Position numbers and translations under genes: made by a program | Assembly: GCF_003057875.1 (NCBI RefSeq) | Contig: NZ_PYXZ01000010.1 | Coordinates: 1-64,000 of the forward strand | Reading direction: 5' to 3' | DNA length: 64,000 nucleotides | Source: Nocardioides currus | GTDB lineage: Bacteria; Actinomycetota; Actinomycetes; Propionibacteriales; Nocardioidaceae | Notes under the pieces: model-generated | Seen by the model: the letters and a program-made list of their open reading frames with translations, nothing else | The model's database searches: none | Told to the model about the DNA's origin: nothing | Shown here: one piece after another, positions 49,720 to 58,397 of the stretch | Numbering within the stretch: position 1 is the first letter of the stretch | Layout: each line of letters starts with the position of its first letter

Positions 49720-52700
49720 ATGACGTACCCCAAGGTCAGCCACACCGACGCCACGTCCGTGGCCTCGAGCCCGCGCTTCCCTGCGATCGAGGAGGCGGTG
49801 CTGGCCTACTGGGAGTCCGACGACACCTTCCGCGCGAGCGTCGAGCAGCGCGACGCCGGGGACGATGGCGGCAACGAGTTCGTCTTCTACGACGGCCCGC
49901 CCTTCGCCAACGGCCTCCCGCACTACGGCCACCTGCTGACCGGCTACGTGAAGGACCTGATCCCGCGCTACCAGACCATGCGCGGCCACAAGGTCGAGCG
50001 CCGGTTCGGCTGGGACACCCACGGCCTGCCCGCCGAGCTCGAGGCGATGCGTCTCAACGGCATCAAGACCACCGACGAGATCGTCGAGCTCGGCATCGAG
50101 AAGTTCAACGAGGCGTGCCGCCAGTCGGTGCTGAAGTACACCGGCGAGTGGCGCGACTACGTCACCCGCCAAGCGCGCTGGGTCGACTTCGACAACGACT
50201 ACCGCACCATGAACCCCGAGTTCATGGAGTCGGTCATCTGGGCCTTCAAGCAGCTGCACGAGAAGGGCCTGGTCTACGAGGGCTTCCGCGTGCTGCCCTA
50301 CTGCTGGCAGGACGAGACCCCGCTGTCCAACCACGAGCTGCGGATGGACGACGACGTCTACCAGATGCGTCAGGACCCGGCCGTGACCGTCGGCTACGGC
50401 GTCACCACCGAGGGCCCGTTCCAGGGCGTGAAGGTGCTCGTCTGGACGACGACGCCCTGGACGCTGCCGTCCAACCTCGCGGTGATGGTGGGCGAGGACA
50501 TCGACTACGTCGTGGTGGAGTCCGACGGGCCGACCGGCTCCGCCGAGCGCTACCTGCTGGCGCAGGCCCGCCTCGCGTCGTACGCCCGCGAGCTGGGCGA
50601 GGACCCCGAGGTCACCTGGCGCGGCACGGGCGCCGACCTCGTCGGCCTGGAGTACGCCCCGCCGTTCTCCTACTACGCCGGCCACGAGCGCGCCTTCCGC
50701 CTCGTGCCCGCCGAGTTCGTCACCACCACGGACGGCACCGGGCTGGTCCACACCGCCGGCGCGTTCGGTGAGGACGACAAGGTCGTCACCGACCGCGAGC
50801 GCATCGAGGCGGTGATGCCGGTCGGCAAGGACGGGCGCTTCACGTTCCCCGTCACCGACTACGAGGGCATGCAGGTCTTCGACGCCAACCTGCACATCAT
50901 CGACCACCTCAAGGCCGCCACCCGAGGTGACCGGGCCGGCTCCGTCACCCCCGGCACCGTCCTCGTCCGCCGCGAGACCTACGACCACTCCTACCCTCAC
51001 TGCTGGCGCTGCCGGCAGCCGCTGATCTACAAGGGCGTCTCGTCGTGGTTCGTCGAGGTCACCAAGGTCAAGGAGCGCCTGATGGCGCTCAACCAGGACA
51101 TCCGCTGGGTGCCCGACCACATCAAGGACGGCCAGTTCGGCAAGTGGCTGGAGAACGCCCGCGACTGGTCGATCACCCGCAACCGCTTCTGGGGCAGCCC
51201 GGTGCCGGTGTGGAAGTCCGACGACGAGCAGTACCCCCGGATCGACGTCTACGGCTCCTTCGAGGAGATCGAGCGCGACTTCGGCACGCTGCCGCGAGAC
51301 AAGGAGGGCAACCCGGACCTGCACCGGCCGTACGTCGACGAGCTGACGCGCCCCAATCCCGACGACCCGACCGGGAAGTCGACGATGCGCCGCGTCACCG
51401 ACGTGCTCGACGTGTGGTTCGACTCGGGCTCGATGTCGTTCGCCCAGGTGCACTACCCGTTCGAGAACAAGGACTGGTTCGACCACCACTTCCCGGGCGA
51501 CTTCATCGTCGAGTACATCGGCCAGACCCGCGGCTGGTTCTACACGATGCACGTCCTGGCCGGCGCGATCTTCGACCGTCCGGCGTTCTCGACCTGCCTG
51601 AGCCACGGCATCGTGCTGGGCAACGACGGGCAGAAGATGTCCAAGTCGCTGCGCAACTACCCCGACGTGCGCGAGGTCTTCGACCGCGACGGCGCCGACG
51701 CGATGCGCTGGTTCCTGATGTCGAGCCCGATCCTGCGCGGCGGCAACCTGGTCGTCACCGAGCAGGGCATCCGCGACTCGGTGCGGCAGGTGCTGATCCC
51801 GCTGTGGAACAGCTGGTCGTTCTTCTCGCTCTACGCCAACGCGGCCGCCGGCGGCGTCGGCCACGACGCCACGTGGCGCATCGACAGCGCCGACCCGATG
51901 GACCGCTACATCCTGGCCAAGCTGCGCGACTACGTCGCCGCGATGACCGACCAGCTCGACAACTACGAGGTGGCGGCGGCGTGCGACTCCACGCGCAGCT
52001 TCCTGGACGTGCTGACCAACTGGTACATCCGCCGCTCGCGCGAGCGCTTCTGGGACGAGGACGCCGACGCGTTCGACACCCTCCACACGGTGCTCGAGGT
52101 CGTGTGTCGTGTCACCGCCCCGCTGCTGCCGCTGACCACCGAGGAGGTCTGGCGCGGTCTCACCGGCGAGCGGTCGGTCCACCTCACCGACTGGCCCTCG
52201 GTCGACGACCTTCCGGGCGACGAGGACCTGGTCGCGGCGATGGACGCGGTCCGCGACGTCTGCTCGGCCGGCTCGGCGCTGCGGAAGGCGGCCAACCTGC
52301 GCAATCGGCTCCCGCTCTCGCGCCTCACCGTGGTCTCCGACGCGCACGTCGGTCCGTTCGCCTCGCTGGTCGCCGACGAGTTGAACCTCAAGGACGTCGT
52401 CACGATGGCGACGGACGACCCCGACGCCGCGGCGTACGGCGTCTCGCAGCGCCTCACCGTCAACGCGCGCGCCGCCGGCCCGCGCCTGGGCAAGGACGTG
52501 CAGCTCGCGATCAAGGGCTCCAAGTCGGGTGACTGGAGCGTCGCCGAGGACGGCACGGTCACCGCGGGCGGACTCGCACTGGTCGAGGGGGAGTACGCCC
52601 TCGAGACCGTCGCCGGGACCGACCAGGCCGACACGGCGATCGGGATGCTCCCGCGCGGCGGCTTCGTCGTGCTCGACGTCGCGGTGACCCCCGAGCTCGA

Positions 52701-52920
52701 GGCCGAGGGGACCGCCCGCGACCTGGTGCGTGCGGTCCAGCAGGCCCGCAAGGACGCCGGTCTCGCCGTGTCCGACCGCATCGCACTCACCGTCTCCGCG
52801 CCGGCGGACGTCCTCGCCGCCGCCCGGACCCACGAGGCTCTCCTCGCCGAGGAGACCCTGGCCGTCTCGGTGGCGTACGTCGATGCGCCGGCCCTCGCCG
52901 TGGACGTCGCCAAGGCCTGA
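49720..52920 (+). CDS. ileS: Isoleucyl-tRNA synthetase, type II (eukaryote-like)
   Basis: The 1066-residue class I synthetase has HYGH at residues 68-71 (HIGH motif) in [27 protein letters not shown] at 639-643, and an editing domain between them. The protein lacks the C-terminal zinc-finger domain of type I enzymes. [10 protein letters not shown] is the type II (archaeal/eukaryotic) form, whose members are often insensitive to mupirocin. ATG 49720 is 11 bases after GAAGGA, inside the T-box. It charges tRNA-Ile and edits valine. Confidence 0.95.
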   Translation: MTYPKVSHTDATSVASSPRFPAIEEAVLAYWESDDTFRASVEQRDAGDDGGNEFVFYDGPPFANGLPHYGHLLTGYVKDLIPRYQTMRGHKVERRFGWDTHGLPAELEAMRLNGIKTTDEIVELGIEKFNEACRQSVLKYTGEWRDYVTRQARWVDFDNDYRTMNPEFMESVIWAFKQLHEKGLVYEGFRVLPYCWQDETPLSNHELRMDDDVYQMRQDPAVTVGYGVTTEGPFQGVKVLVWTTTPWTLPSNLAVMVGEDIDYVVVESDGPTGSAERYLLAQARLASYARELGEDPEVTWRGTGADLVGLEYAPPFSYYAGHERAFRLVPAEFVTTTDGTGLVHTAGAFGEDDKVVTDRERIEAVMPVGKDGRFTFPVTDYEGMQVFDANLHIIDHLKAATRGDRAGSVTPGTVLVRRETYDHSYPHCWRCRQPLIYKGVSSWFVEVTKVKERLMALNQDIRWVPDHIKDGQFGKWLENARDWSITRNRFWGSPVPVWKSDDEQYPRIDVYGSFEEIERDFGTLPRDKEGNPDLHRPYVDELTRPNPDDPTGKSTMRRVTDVLDVWFDSGSMSFAQVHYPFENKDWFDHHFPGDFIVEYIGQTRGWFYTMHVLAGAIFDRPAFSTCLSHGIVLGNDGQKMSKSLRNYPDVREVFDRDGADAMRWFLMSSPILRGGNLVVTEQGIRDSVRQVLIPLWNSWSFFSLYANAAAGGVGHDATWRIDSADPMDRYILAKLRDYVAAMTDQLDNYEVAAACDSTRSFLDVLTNWYIRRSRERFWDEDADAFDTLHTVLEVVCRVTAPLLPLTTEEVWRGLTGERSVHLTDWPSVDDLPGDEDLVAAMDAVRDVCSAGSALRKAANLRNRLPLSRLTVVSDAHVGPFASLVADELNLKDVVTMATDDPDAAAYGVSQRLTVNARAAGPRLGKDVQLAIKGSKSGDWSVAEDGTVTAGGLALVEGEYALETVAGTDQADTAIGMLPRGGFVVLDVAVTPELEAEGTARDLVRAVQQARKDAGLAVSDRIALTVSAPADVLAAARTHEALLAEETLAVSVAYVDAPALAVDVAKA

Positions 52921-52952
52921 GCCGGCGCGTGTTCCGCGAGCCGATCCGCGGG

Positions 52953-53018
52953 TAACGCCACCAACATCGCACTCCCGCCCCCATCAGTGGGGGCGGGAGT
53001 GCTCGTTTCGTGGCGTTA
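52953..53018. terminator. Strong nested hairpin after ileS
   Basis: The inner stem GCACTCCCGCCCCC (52969-52982) pairs with 52989-53002 (14 bp, loop ATCAGT). The outer stem TAACGCCAC (52953-52961) pairs with GTGGCGTTA (53010-53018), with 7-base internal loops on both sides. TCGTTTC follows the inner stem. It would terminate ileS transcription; the full symmetric form may be a dispersed palindromic element. Confidence 0.75.
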
Positions 53019-53069
53019 CTCGTCGGTGGGACCGGCGATCACGCTCGGACCTGATGGTTGGATGGCGCC

Positions 53070-54149
53070 ATGCCGTCCGACCAGCCGCTGGACCTCTCCG
53101 CCGACGCCGTGACCCTGACCGAGCAGCTCGTCAACATCGAGTCCGTCTCGCACGACGAGGCCGCGATCGCCGACGCGGTGGAGGAGGCCCTGCGCCACCT
53201 CCAGCACGTCACGGTGAACCGGCGCGGGAACACCGTCGTGGCGCGCACCGACCTCGGGCGCGACGAGCGGGTCGTCATCGCCGGCCACATCGACACCGTG
53301 CCGCTCAACGACAACCTCCCGGCGCGCCGCGAGGAGACGCCGGACGGCGGGATCCTGCACGGACTCGGCACCTGCGACATGAAGGGCGGCGACGCGGTGA
53401 TGCTCAAGCTGGCCGCCGACGTCACCGAGCCCAACCGCGACATCACCTTCATCTTCTACGAGGCCGAGGAGGTCGACTCGGTCCACAACGGGTTGCGCAA
53501 GCTGGCCGAGAGCGACCCCGACCTCGTCACCGCCGACTTCGCGATCCTGATGGAACCGAGCAACGCCGCCGTCGAGGCCGGCTGCCAGGGCACGATGCGC
53601 GTCGACGTCCGCACCACCGGCGAGCGATCGCACTCCGCCCGCAGCTGGAAGGGCGTCAACGCGATCCACAAGGCGGCGCCGGTCCTGGCGAGACTCAACG
53701 AGTACGTCGCCCGCCAGCCCGTCATCGACGGCCTGACCTACCACGAGGGACTCAACGCCACCGGCATCCGCGGCGGGGTCGCCGGCAACGTGATCCCCGA
53801 CGAGTGCGTCGTCGAGGTCAACTTCCGGTTCGCGCCCGACCGGTCCGAGGCCGACGCCGAGGCGTTCGTCCGCGACTTCTTCGAGGGCTTCGACGTGACC
53901 GTCACCGACATGGCCGCCGGCGCCCTGCCCGGCCTCGACCGCCCCGCGGCACAGGCGTTCCTCGCCGCGGTCGGGGGCGAGGCCGCGCCGAAGTTCGGCT
54001 GGACCGACGTCGCGCGGTTCACCGCCCTCGGCGTGCCGGCCGTCAACTTCGGCCCCGGCGACCCGATGTTCGCCCACAAGCAGGACGAGCACGTGCCGAT
54101 GGAGCACATCACCCGCTGCGAGCAGCAGCTCAAGGCGTGGCTGGCATGA
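53070..54149 (+). CDS. dapE: Succinyl-diaminopimelate desuccinylase DapE
   Basis: The 359-residue M20 metallopeptidase has VVIAGHIDTVPLN (first metal His with Asp), GLGTCDMKGGDAVML (bridging Asp), IFYEAEEVDS (catalytic Glu pair) and the C-terminal PMFAHKQDEHV (His). The lid/dimer domain sits between. It hydrolyses N-succinyl-LL-DAP to LL-DAP. Length and motifs match the actinobacterial DapE. ATG 53070 was preferred over 53058. ATGA overlap with the LOG-family gene. Confidence 0.94.
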   Translation: MPSDQPLDLSADAVTLTEQLVNIESVSHDEAAIADAVEEALRHLQHVTVNRRGNTVVARTDLGRDERVVIAGHIDTVPLNDNLPARREETPDGGILHGLGTCDMKGGDAVMLKLAADVTEPNRDITFIFYEAEEVDSVHNGLRKLAESDPDLVTADFAILMEPSNAAVEAGCQGTMRVDVRTTGERSHSARSWKGVNAIHKAAPVLARLNEYVARQPVIDGLTYHEGLNATGIRGGVAGNVIPDECVVEVNFRFAPDRSEADAEAFVRDFFEGFDVTVTDMAAGALPGLDRPAAQAFLAAVGGEAAPKFGWTDVARFTALGVPAVNFGPGDPMFAHKQDEHVPMEHITRCEQQLKAWLA

Positions 54150-54904
54150 AGGACCGCTTCCAGGGGCCGGTCATGACCCGCCGCGGCCAGGTCGAGGACG
54201 GCTCCACGACCGACCAGCGCCTGCTCGACTCCCGCGGCCCGGCCGACTGGGTGCACACCGACCCGTGGCGCGTCCTGCGGATCCAGTCGGAGTTCGTCGA
54301 GGGCTTCGGGACGCTCGCCGAGCTCGGCCCCGCCATCGGCGTCTTCGGCTCGGCCCGCACGCGGCTCGAGCACCCCGACTACGCGCTCGCCGAGCTCGTG
54401 GGTCGGCGCCTCGCCGAGGAGCGCTTCGCCGTCATCACCGGCGGCGGGCCGGGAGCCATGGAGGCGGCCAACAAGGGCGCCAGCGAGGCCGGTGGCGTGA
54501 GCGTCGGCCTCGGCATCGAGCTGCCCTTCGAGGCCGGCCTCAACCAGTGGGTCGACAAGGGCATCAACTTCCGCTACTTCTTCGCCCGCAAGACGATGTT
54601 CGTGAAGTACAGCCAGGGCTTCATCGTCCTCCCCGGCGGCCTCGGCACCTTCGACGAGCTCTTCGAGGCGCTCACCCTCGTGCAGACCCAGAAGGTGACG
54701 TCCTTCCCGGTCGTGCTGCTCGGCACCGCCTACTGGCAGGGCCTCGTCGACTGGCTGCGACAGACGGTGCTTGCGGAGGGCAAGATCAGCGCCAAGGATC
54801 TGGAGATGTTCACCGTCACCGACGACGTCGAGCTGGCCGTCGACCTGATGGTCGAGGCCCGCCGCGGCCGCGTCGAGACGCCCGCCCCCCACCGACCGGA
54901 GTGA
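54146..54904 (+). CDS. LOG-family (TIGR00730) nucleotide-ribose phosphoribohydrolase-like protein
   Basis: The 252-residue Rossmann-like protein has ITGGGPGAMEAANKGASEAGG and LPGGLGTFDELFEALTLVQTQK (PGGxGTxxE). LOG proteins cleave nucleoside 5'-monophosphate ribose bonds, releasing bases such as cytokinins; the M. tuberculosis relative next to dapE (Rv1205) makes cytokinins. It has about 50 extra N-terminal residues. ATGA coupling with dapE suggests one operon. Confidence 0.9.
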   Translation: MKDRFQGPVMTRRGQVEDGSTTDQRLLDSRGPADWVHTDPWRVLRIQSEFVEGFGTLAELGPAIGVFGSARTRLEHPDYALAELVGRRLAEERFAVITGGGPGAMEAANKGASEAGGVSVGLGIELPFEAGLNQWVDKGINFRYFFARKTMFVKYSQGFIVLPGGLGTFDELFEALTLVQTQKVTSFPVVLLGTAYWQGLVDWLRQTVLAEGKISAKDLEMFTVTDDVELAVDLMVEARRGRVETPAPHRPE

Positions 54905-54908
54905 GCCG

Positions 54909-55211
54909 ATGATGTGGTTGTTCGCCGTCCTGGTCGTGCTGACCATGGGCGGGGTCGCGCTCGTCGCCGCCGGGCGCGGGGGAGCGCTCCCGGAGGAGTA
55001 CGCCGATCGGCCCGACGTCCTCGTCCCCGCCGGCCGGCTGGCCGGCGACGACCTGCGCCGCGTCCGGTTCACACTGGCCTTCCGTGGCTACCGCATGGGC
55101 GAGGTCGACGCCCTGCTGGCGCGGCTGGCCGAGCAGCTCGACGAGCAGCCCGGCGAGGAGTCCGGACGGGGAGCCGAGCGTCCCTCACGTGGCGGCCCGA
55201 CCGCCGACTGA
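54909..55211 (+). CDS. Membrane-anchored protein with a short DivIVA-type motif
   Basis: The 100-residue protein has one N-terminal helix (MMWLFAVLVVLTMGGVALVAAG), then DLRRVRFTLAFRGYRMGEVDALLARLAEQL, the DivIVA-repeat block in which GYRMxEVDxLL is diagnostic, and a disordered polar tail. It may locate to the membrane at division or growth sites. Two tandem ATG codons are at 54909 and 54912. In the dapE-LOG operon. Confidence 0.85.
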   Translation: MMWLFAVLVVLTMGGVALVAAGRGGALPEEYADRPDVLVPAGRLAGDDLRRVRFTLAFRGYRMGEVDALLARLAEQLDEQPGEESGRGAERPSRGGPTAD

Positions 55212-55226
55212 GGCACACTCCCGGAC

Positions 55227-55649
55227 ATGTTCGTCGTCCTGGTCTACGTCCTGACCGCGCTCGCCGCGGTGGTCGTGGTGCTCACCCGCCTGCGGCTCAG
55301 CGGTGACGGCAGCGCCGCCGGCCGCCTCCAGATCAGCGGTCGGCTGCTCCTGCTGCACACCGTCGTCGGCGCGCTCGCGCTGCTGGTGTGGGTGCTCTTC
55401 CTCGTCTTCCCGTCCGACGGCCTCCTCGGCGGGTCGGCGGCCGGGATCATCGCGATCGGTCTGTGGTGGGTCACCACCCTCCTCGGCCTGATGATCCTGG
55501 CCCGCTGGATGCCCGCCCGCGGCAAGCACGCCGAGCCCGCCTCCACCGACTCCTGGAGCCAGGGCCCCTGGCTGTCGGTGCTCGCCCACGTCGGCCTGCT
55601 CGTCGGGGTGCTGGTCTTCACCTACGCCTACCTCACCGCCGCCGTATGA
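55227..55649 (+). CDS. Four-helix membrane protein, function unknown
   Basis: The 140-residue protein has four helices (FVVLVYVLTALAAVVVVLTRL, LLLLHTVVGALALLVWVLFLVF, AGIIAIGLWWVTTLLGLMILARWM, LSVLAHVGLLVGVLVFTYAYL) and a conserved His in the second. No domain is assigned. CACACT (55214-55219) is 7 bases before ATG, a leaderless start. ATGA overlap with the M14 gene. Confidence 0.75.
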   Translation: MFVVLVYVLTALAAVVVVLTRLRLSGDGSAAGRLQISGRLLLLHTVVGALALLVWVLFLVFPSDGLLGGSAAGIIAIGLWWVTTLLGLMILARWMPARGKHAEPASTDSWSQGPWLSVLAHVGLLVGVLVFTYAYLTAAV

Positions 55650-56416
55650 CCCGACCCGTGCGGATCGCCCTGCTGGTCGGGCTGCTGCCGCTCGTGGCCC
55701 AGCCAGCGGCGTACGCCGAGGTGCCGGCCGTGTCCTCGATCGCGACGGGCGTCGAACGACCGAGCGCTGTGGTCGAGCGCCGCGTCATCGGCACGTCGGC
55801 GGCCGGGCGCCCGATCCGGGCGTGGCGGCTCGGGGAGCCCGGCAAGCGGCGGGTCGTGCTGATCTCGACCATGCACGGCAACGAGCCCCACACCCGCCAG
55901 ATCCTCACCAGCCTGCGCGACGGTCGCCCGATCCGGGGGATCGACCTGTGGGTGGTCCCGACCTACAACCCCGACGGCCTGGCCCGGCACACCCGGCGCA
56001 ACGCCCGCGGCGTCGACCTCAACCGCAACTATCCGCACGACTGGGTCGACCTCGACGGCAGCTACGAGTCCGGGCGGCGTCCCGCGAGCGAGCCCGAGAC
56101 CCGCGCGATGATGCGCTTCCTCGAGCGGGTCGACCCGGTGCGGCTGATCAGCTTCCACCAGCCCCTCGACGGCGTCGACACCGACACCAAGGACCCGCGC
56201 TTCGCCCGTCGCCTCGCGCGCGCCCTCCGGCTGCCGCAGACGCGGCTCGACTGCGGCGGACTGTGCCACGGCACGATGACCGGCTGGTTCAACGCGAGGT
56301 TCACGGGCTCCGCCCTCACGGTGGAGTACGCCGCACGCCCCAGCCGGCACCGGATGGTGGTCGAGGCTCCCCGCCAGCTCCTCCGAGTGCTCGGCGCCCA
56401 CCGCACCCGCCGCTGA
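55646..56416 (+). CDS. Secreted M14-family zinc carboxypeptidase
   Basis: The 256-residue protein has a signal peptide (MTRPVRIALLVGLLPLV, ends near AAYAE). The M14 core contains ISTMHGNEPHT (His and Glu zinc ligands), VVPTYNPDGLA, the RNARGVDLNRNYP block (substrate Arg/Asn), SFHQPL (third zinc His) and LTVEYAARP (catalytic Glu). This form is like actinobacterial murein-peptide amidase A relatives (MpaA-like). It is likely extracytoplasmic, acting on peptides from the wall. Confidence 0.88.
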   Translation: MTRPVRIALLVGLLPLVAQPAAYAEVPAVSSIATGVERPSAVVERRVIGTSAAGRPIRAWRLGEPGKRRVVLISTMHGNEPHTRQILTSLRDGRPIRGIDLWVVPTYNPDGLARHTRRNARGVDLNRNYPHDWVDLDGSYESGRRPASEPETRAMMRFLERVDPVRLISFHQPLDGVDTDTKDPRFARRLARALRLPQTRLDCGGLCHGTMTGWFNARFTGSALTVEYAARPSRHRMVVEAPRQLLRVLGAHRTRR

Positions 56417-56438
56417 CGGCACTGGCAGACTGCGCGCC

Positions 56439-57251
56439 ATGAGCGAGCAGAGCGCCGACGCCGGCCAGTCCGTCCTCCTGAAGGTCGAGGGTGGCATCGC
56501 CACCATCACCCTCAACCGGCCCGAGGCGATGAACAGCCTCGACATCGCCACCAAGGAGCTGCTGCGCGACGCCGTGCAGGCCGTCGCCGCCGACGACGCG
56601 GTCCGCTGCGTCGTCCTCACCGGCACCGGCCGCGGCTTCTGCGTCGGCCAGGACCTCAAGGAGCACATCGAGCTGCTGGAGAGCGGCTCGAGCGACGCGC
56701 TGTTCACGACCGTCGAGCGGCACTACAACCCGATCGTGACCGCGCTGGCCACGATGCCGAAGCCGGTCGTGGCGGCGGTCAACGGCGTCGCCGCGGGCGC
56801 CGGGGCGTCCCTCGCGATGGCGTGCGACATGCGCGTGCTGGCCGACACGGCGGGCTTCAACTTCGCCTTCGCCGGCGTCGCGCTCTCCGCCGACACCGGT
56901 GCCACCTACCACCTGCCCCGGCTCGTCGGGCAGGCCAAGGCGATGGAGCTGCTCTACTTCCCGAGCACGATCTCGGCCGAGGAGTCGCAGGCCCTCGGCC
57001 TGGCCAACCAGGTCGTCCCGGCGGCCGAGCTCGAGGCCACGGTGACCGCGCTGGCGACCCGTCTGGCCGCCGGCCCGACGGTGGCCTTCGCCTCCATCCG
57101 CCAGGCGGTCGCGTTCTCCTCGCAGCACACGTTCGAGGAGTCGCTCGCCCACGAGGGCGAGATGATGAACCGCACCGGCGCCACCGAGGACCACCGCGCG
57201 GCCGTGGCCGCCTTCGTGGCCAAGGAGAAGCCGGTCTTCCACGGTCGCTGA
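56439..57251 (+). CDS. Enoyl-CoA hydratase/isomerase (crotonase family)
   Basis: The 270-residue crotonase-fold protein has ITLNRPEAMNSLDIATKELL, GRGFCVGQDLKEH (oxyanion loop), VAAVNGVAAGAGASLAMACDMRV and ADTGATYHLPRLVGQAKAMELLYF. This resembles PaaG/EchA types acting on acyl-CoA. The Asp/Glu pair of hydratases is only partly present, so isomerase activity is possible. CAGACT (56426-56431) is 7 bases before ATG. A PaaX-type regulator lies just downstream, convergent. Confidence 0.85.
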   Translation: MSEQSADAGQSVLLKVEGGIATITLNRPEAMNSLDIATKELLRDAVQAVAADDAVRCVVLTGTGRGFCVGQDLKEHIELLESGSSDALFTTVERHYNPIVTALATMPKPVVAAVNGVAAGAGASLAMACDMRVLADTAGFNFAFAGVALSADTGATYHLPRLVGQAKAMELLYFPSTISAEESQALGLANQVVPAAELEATVTALATRLAAGPTVAFASIRQAVAFSSQHTFEESLAHEGEMMNRTGATEDHRAAVAAFVAKEKPVFHGR

Positions 57252-57275
57252 GGGGGCCGCTGAGGGCCGCTGGCG

Positions 57276-58061
57276 TCAGGACGCGTGGAGGGTGCGCGCC
57301 ACGAAGGTCGCGGCCGCGGGCCGCAGCCGCTCGCCCTCGGCCTGGAAGAACTCGCCCGCCCGGTGCCCGGGCCAGTCGCTGGGGAGCAGCTCGGCCGGCA
57401 ACCCCGGGTCGGTGAAGAGGAACTTGCGCCACTCGTGCACCAGCCGGAAGCGCGCGGCGTAGGCCGCCTCCTCGGGGTCGTCGTGGGCGGCGAGGTCGTC
57501 CTGCACCCGCGCCGCCGCCTCGTGCATCCAGTCGTCGTACGCCGCAGCGAGCTCCTCGAGGTCCCATGCGTGCACCGGCGCGTGCACCGGGTCGAACGTC
57601 GTGGCCAGGGCCGTGGTCGCGGTGGCGCCGACCCGGCTGAGCGTCGCGTCGAGCTCGGCGCGCGCGAAGGGGCTCACCCACACCCGGTCGGCGAGCTCGG
57701 CGTAGCCGAGGAACGCGAGGTCGCGCACCGCGGCGTTGCGGCTGGCGCGGTCGGGGAAGTGCCCGACGAAGACGAGCTGCCAGGTGCCCTCCCACGTGCG
57801 GGGCTGGCGCTGGTAGATCCGGGCCGCGGAGTCGGCGAGGCGCCGCACGGCCTGCTCGGTCGCGACGTAGCCGCGGGCGCCGTGGACGCTGGTCGGCTCG
57901 AGCCACCCCTGCGCGACCATGCGGGAGATCGCGGTGCGCACGGCGGGCGCGGCGATGCCGAGGGGGGCGAGCAGGCGCACCAGGTCGGCCACCGCGGCCG
58001 CGTGTCCGTGCGACACGAGGTGGTCGCCGTACACATCGAAAAGCGCGGACCGAGCGTGCAT
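57276..58061 (-). CDS. PaaX-family transcriptional regulator
   Basis: The 261-residue protein begins MHARSALFDVYGDHLVSHGHAA and has the winged HTH at about 22-90 (PLGIAAPAVRTAISRMVAQGWLE). A PaaX central part follows (WEGTWQLVFVGHFPDRASRNAAVRDLAFLGYAELADRVWVSPF) and the C-terminal domain with HEWRKFLFTDPGLPAELLPSDWPG. PaaX represses phenylacetate degradation and binds phenylacetyl-CoA. The convergent crotonase supports a link to acyl-CoA degradation. CACACT on minus (58068-58073) is 6 bases before ATG. Confidence 0.9.
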   Translation of the reverse strand: MHARSALFDVYGDHLVSHGHAAAVADLVRLLAPLGIAAPAVRTAISRMVAQGWLEPTSVHGARGYVATEQAVRRLADSAARIYQRQPRTWEGTWQLVFVGHFPDRASRNAAVRDLAFLGYAELADRVWVSPFARAELDATLSRVGATATTALATTFDPVHAPVHAWDLEELAAAYDDWMHEAAARVQDDLAAHDDPEEAAYAARFRLVHEWRKFLFTDPGLPAELLPSDWPGHRAGEFFQAEGERLRPAAATFVARTLHAS

Positions 58062-58227
58062 GTGGAGAGTGTGCCAGCACGCGAGGTCCGCCCTGTGGTC
58101 CCCGTCACGCGCGGCATGGGGGATAATGGAGTCGTACGACGCCGTCGAGGAGGCCCAGCCGCCTCGATTTCGCATGTGGAGCCATGTCCGGCGATCCACT
58201 CCAGCAGAATCAGGAAGAGGTGCGCCG

Positions 58228-58395
58228 ATGGCCGCCATGAAGCCCAGGACGGGCGACGGACCCCTCGAGGTGACCAAGGAAGGCCGCGGCATCGTCATGC
58301 GCGTGCCGCTCGAAGGCGGTGGCCGCCTCGTGGTCGAGCTCAACAAGGACGAGGCCGGTGCGCTCGGGGATGCGCTCAAGGACGTCGTCGGCTGA
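58228..58395 (+). CDS. DUF3117 small protein
   Basis: The 55-residue protein (MAAMKPRTGDGPLEVTKEGR; RLVVELNKDEAGALGDALKDVV) matches the conserved actinobacterial DUF3117 family, in M. tuberculosis Rv1211. GGAAGAGG is about 7 bases before ATG. GATAAT at 58122-58127 is a likely -10, giving a leader of about 95 nt. Function unknown. It is often near sigE-region genes. Confidence 0.9.
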   Translation: MAAMKPRTGDGPLEVTKEGRGIVMRVPLEGGGRLVVELNKDEAGALGDALKDVVG

Positions 58396-58397
58396 TC

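Noticed and set aside
49591..52833. 1080-codon minus-strand frame opposite ileS
   Set aside because: ileS has HYGH, KMSKS and a T-box; the opposite frame has low-complexity Val/Arg/Gly/Asp sequence.
52730..54904. Single long plus-strand frame joining the end of ileS, dapE antisense frame and the LOG gene
   Set aside because: The first part is out of frame with ileS and dapE; only the part from 54146 encodes a recognised protein.
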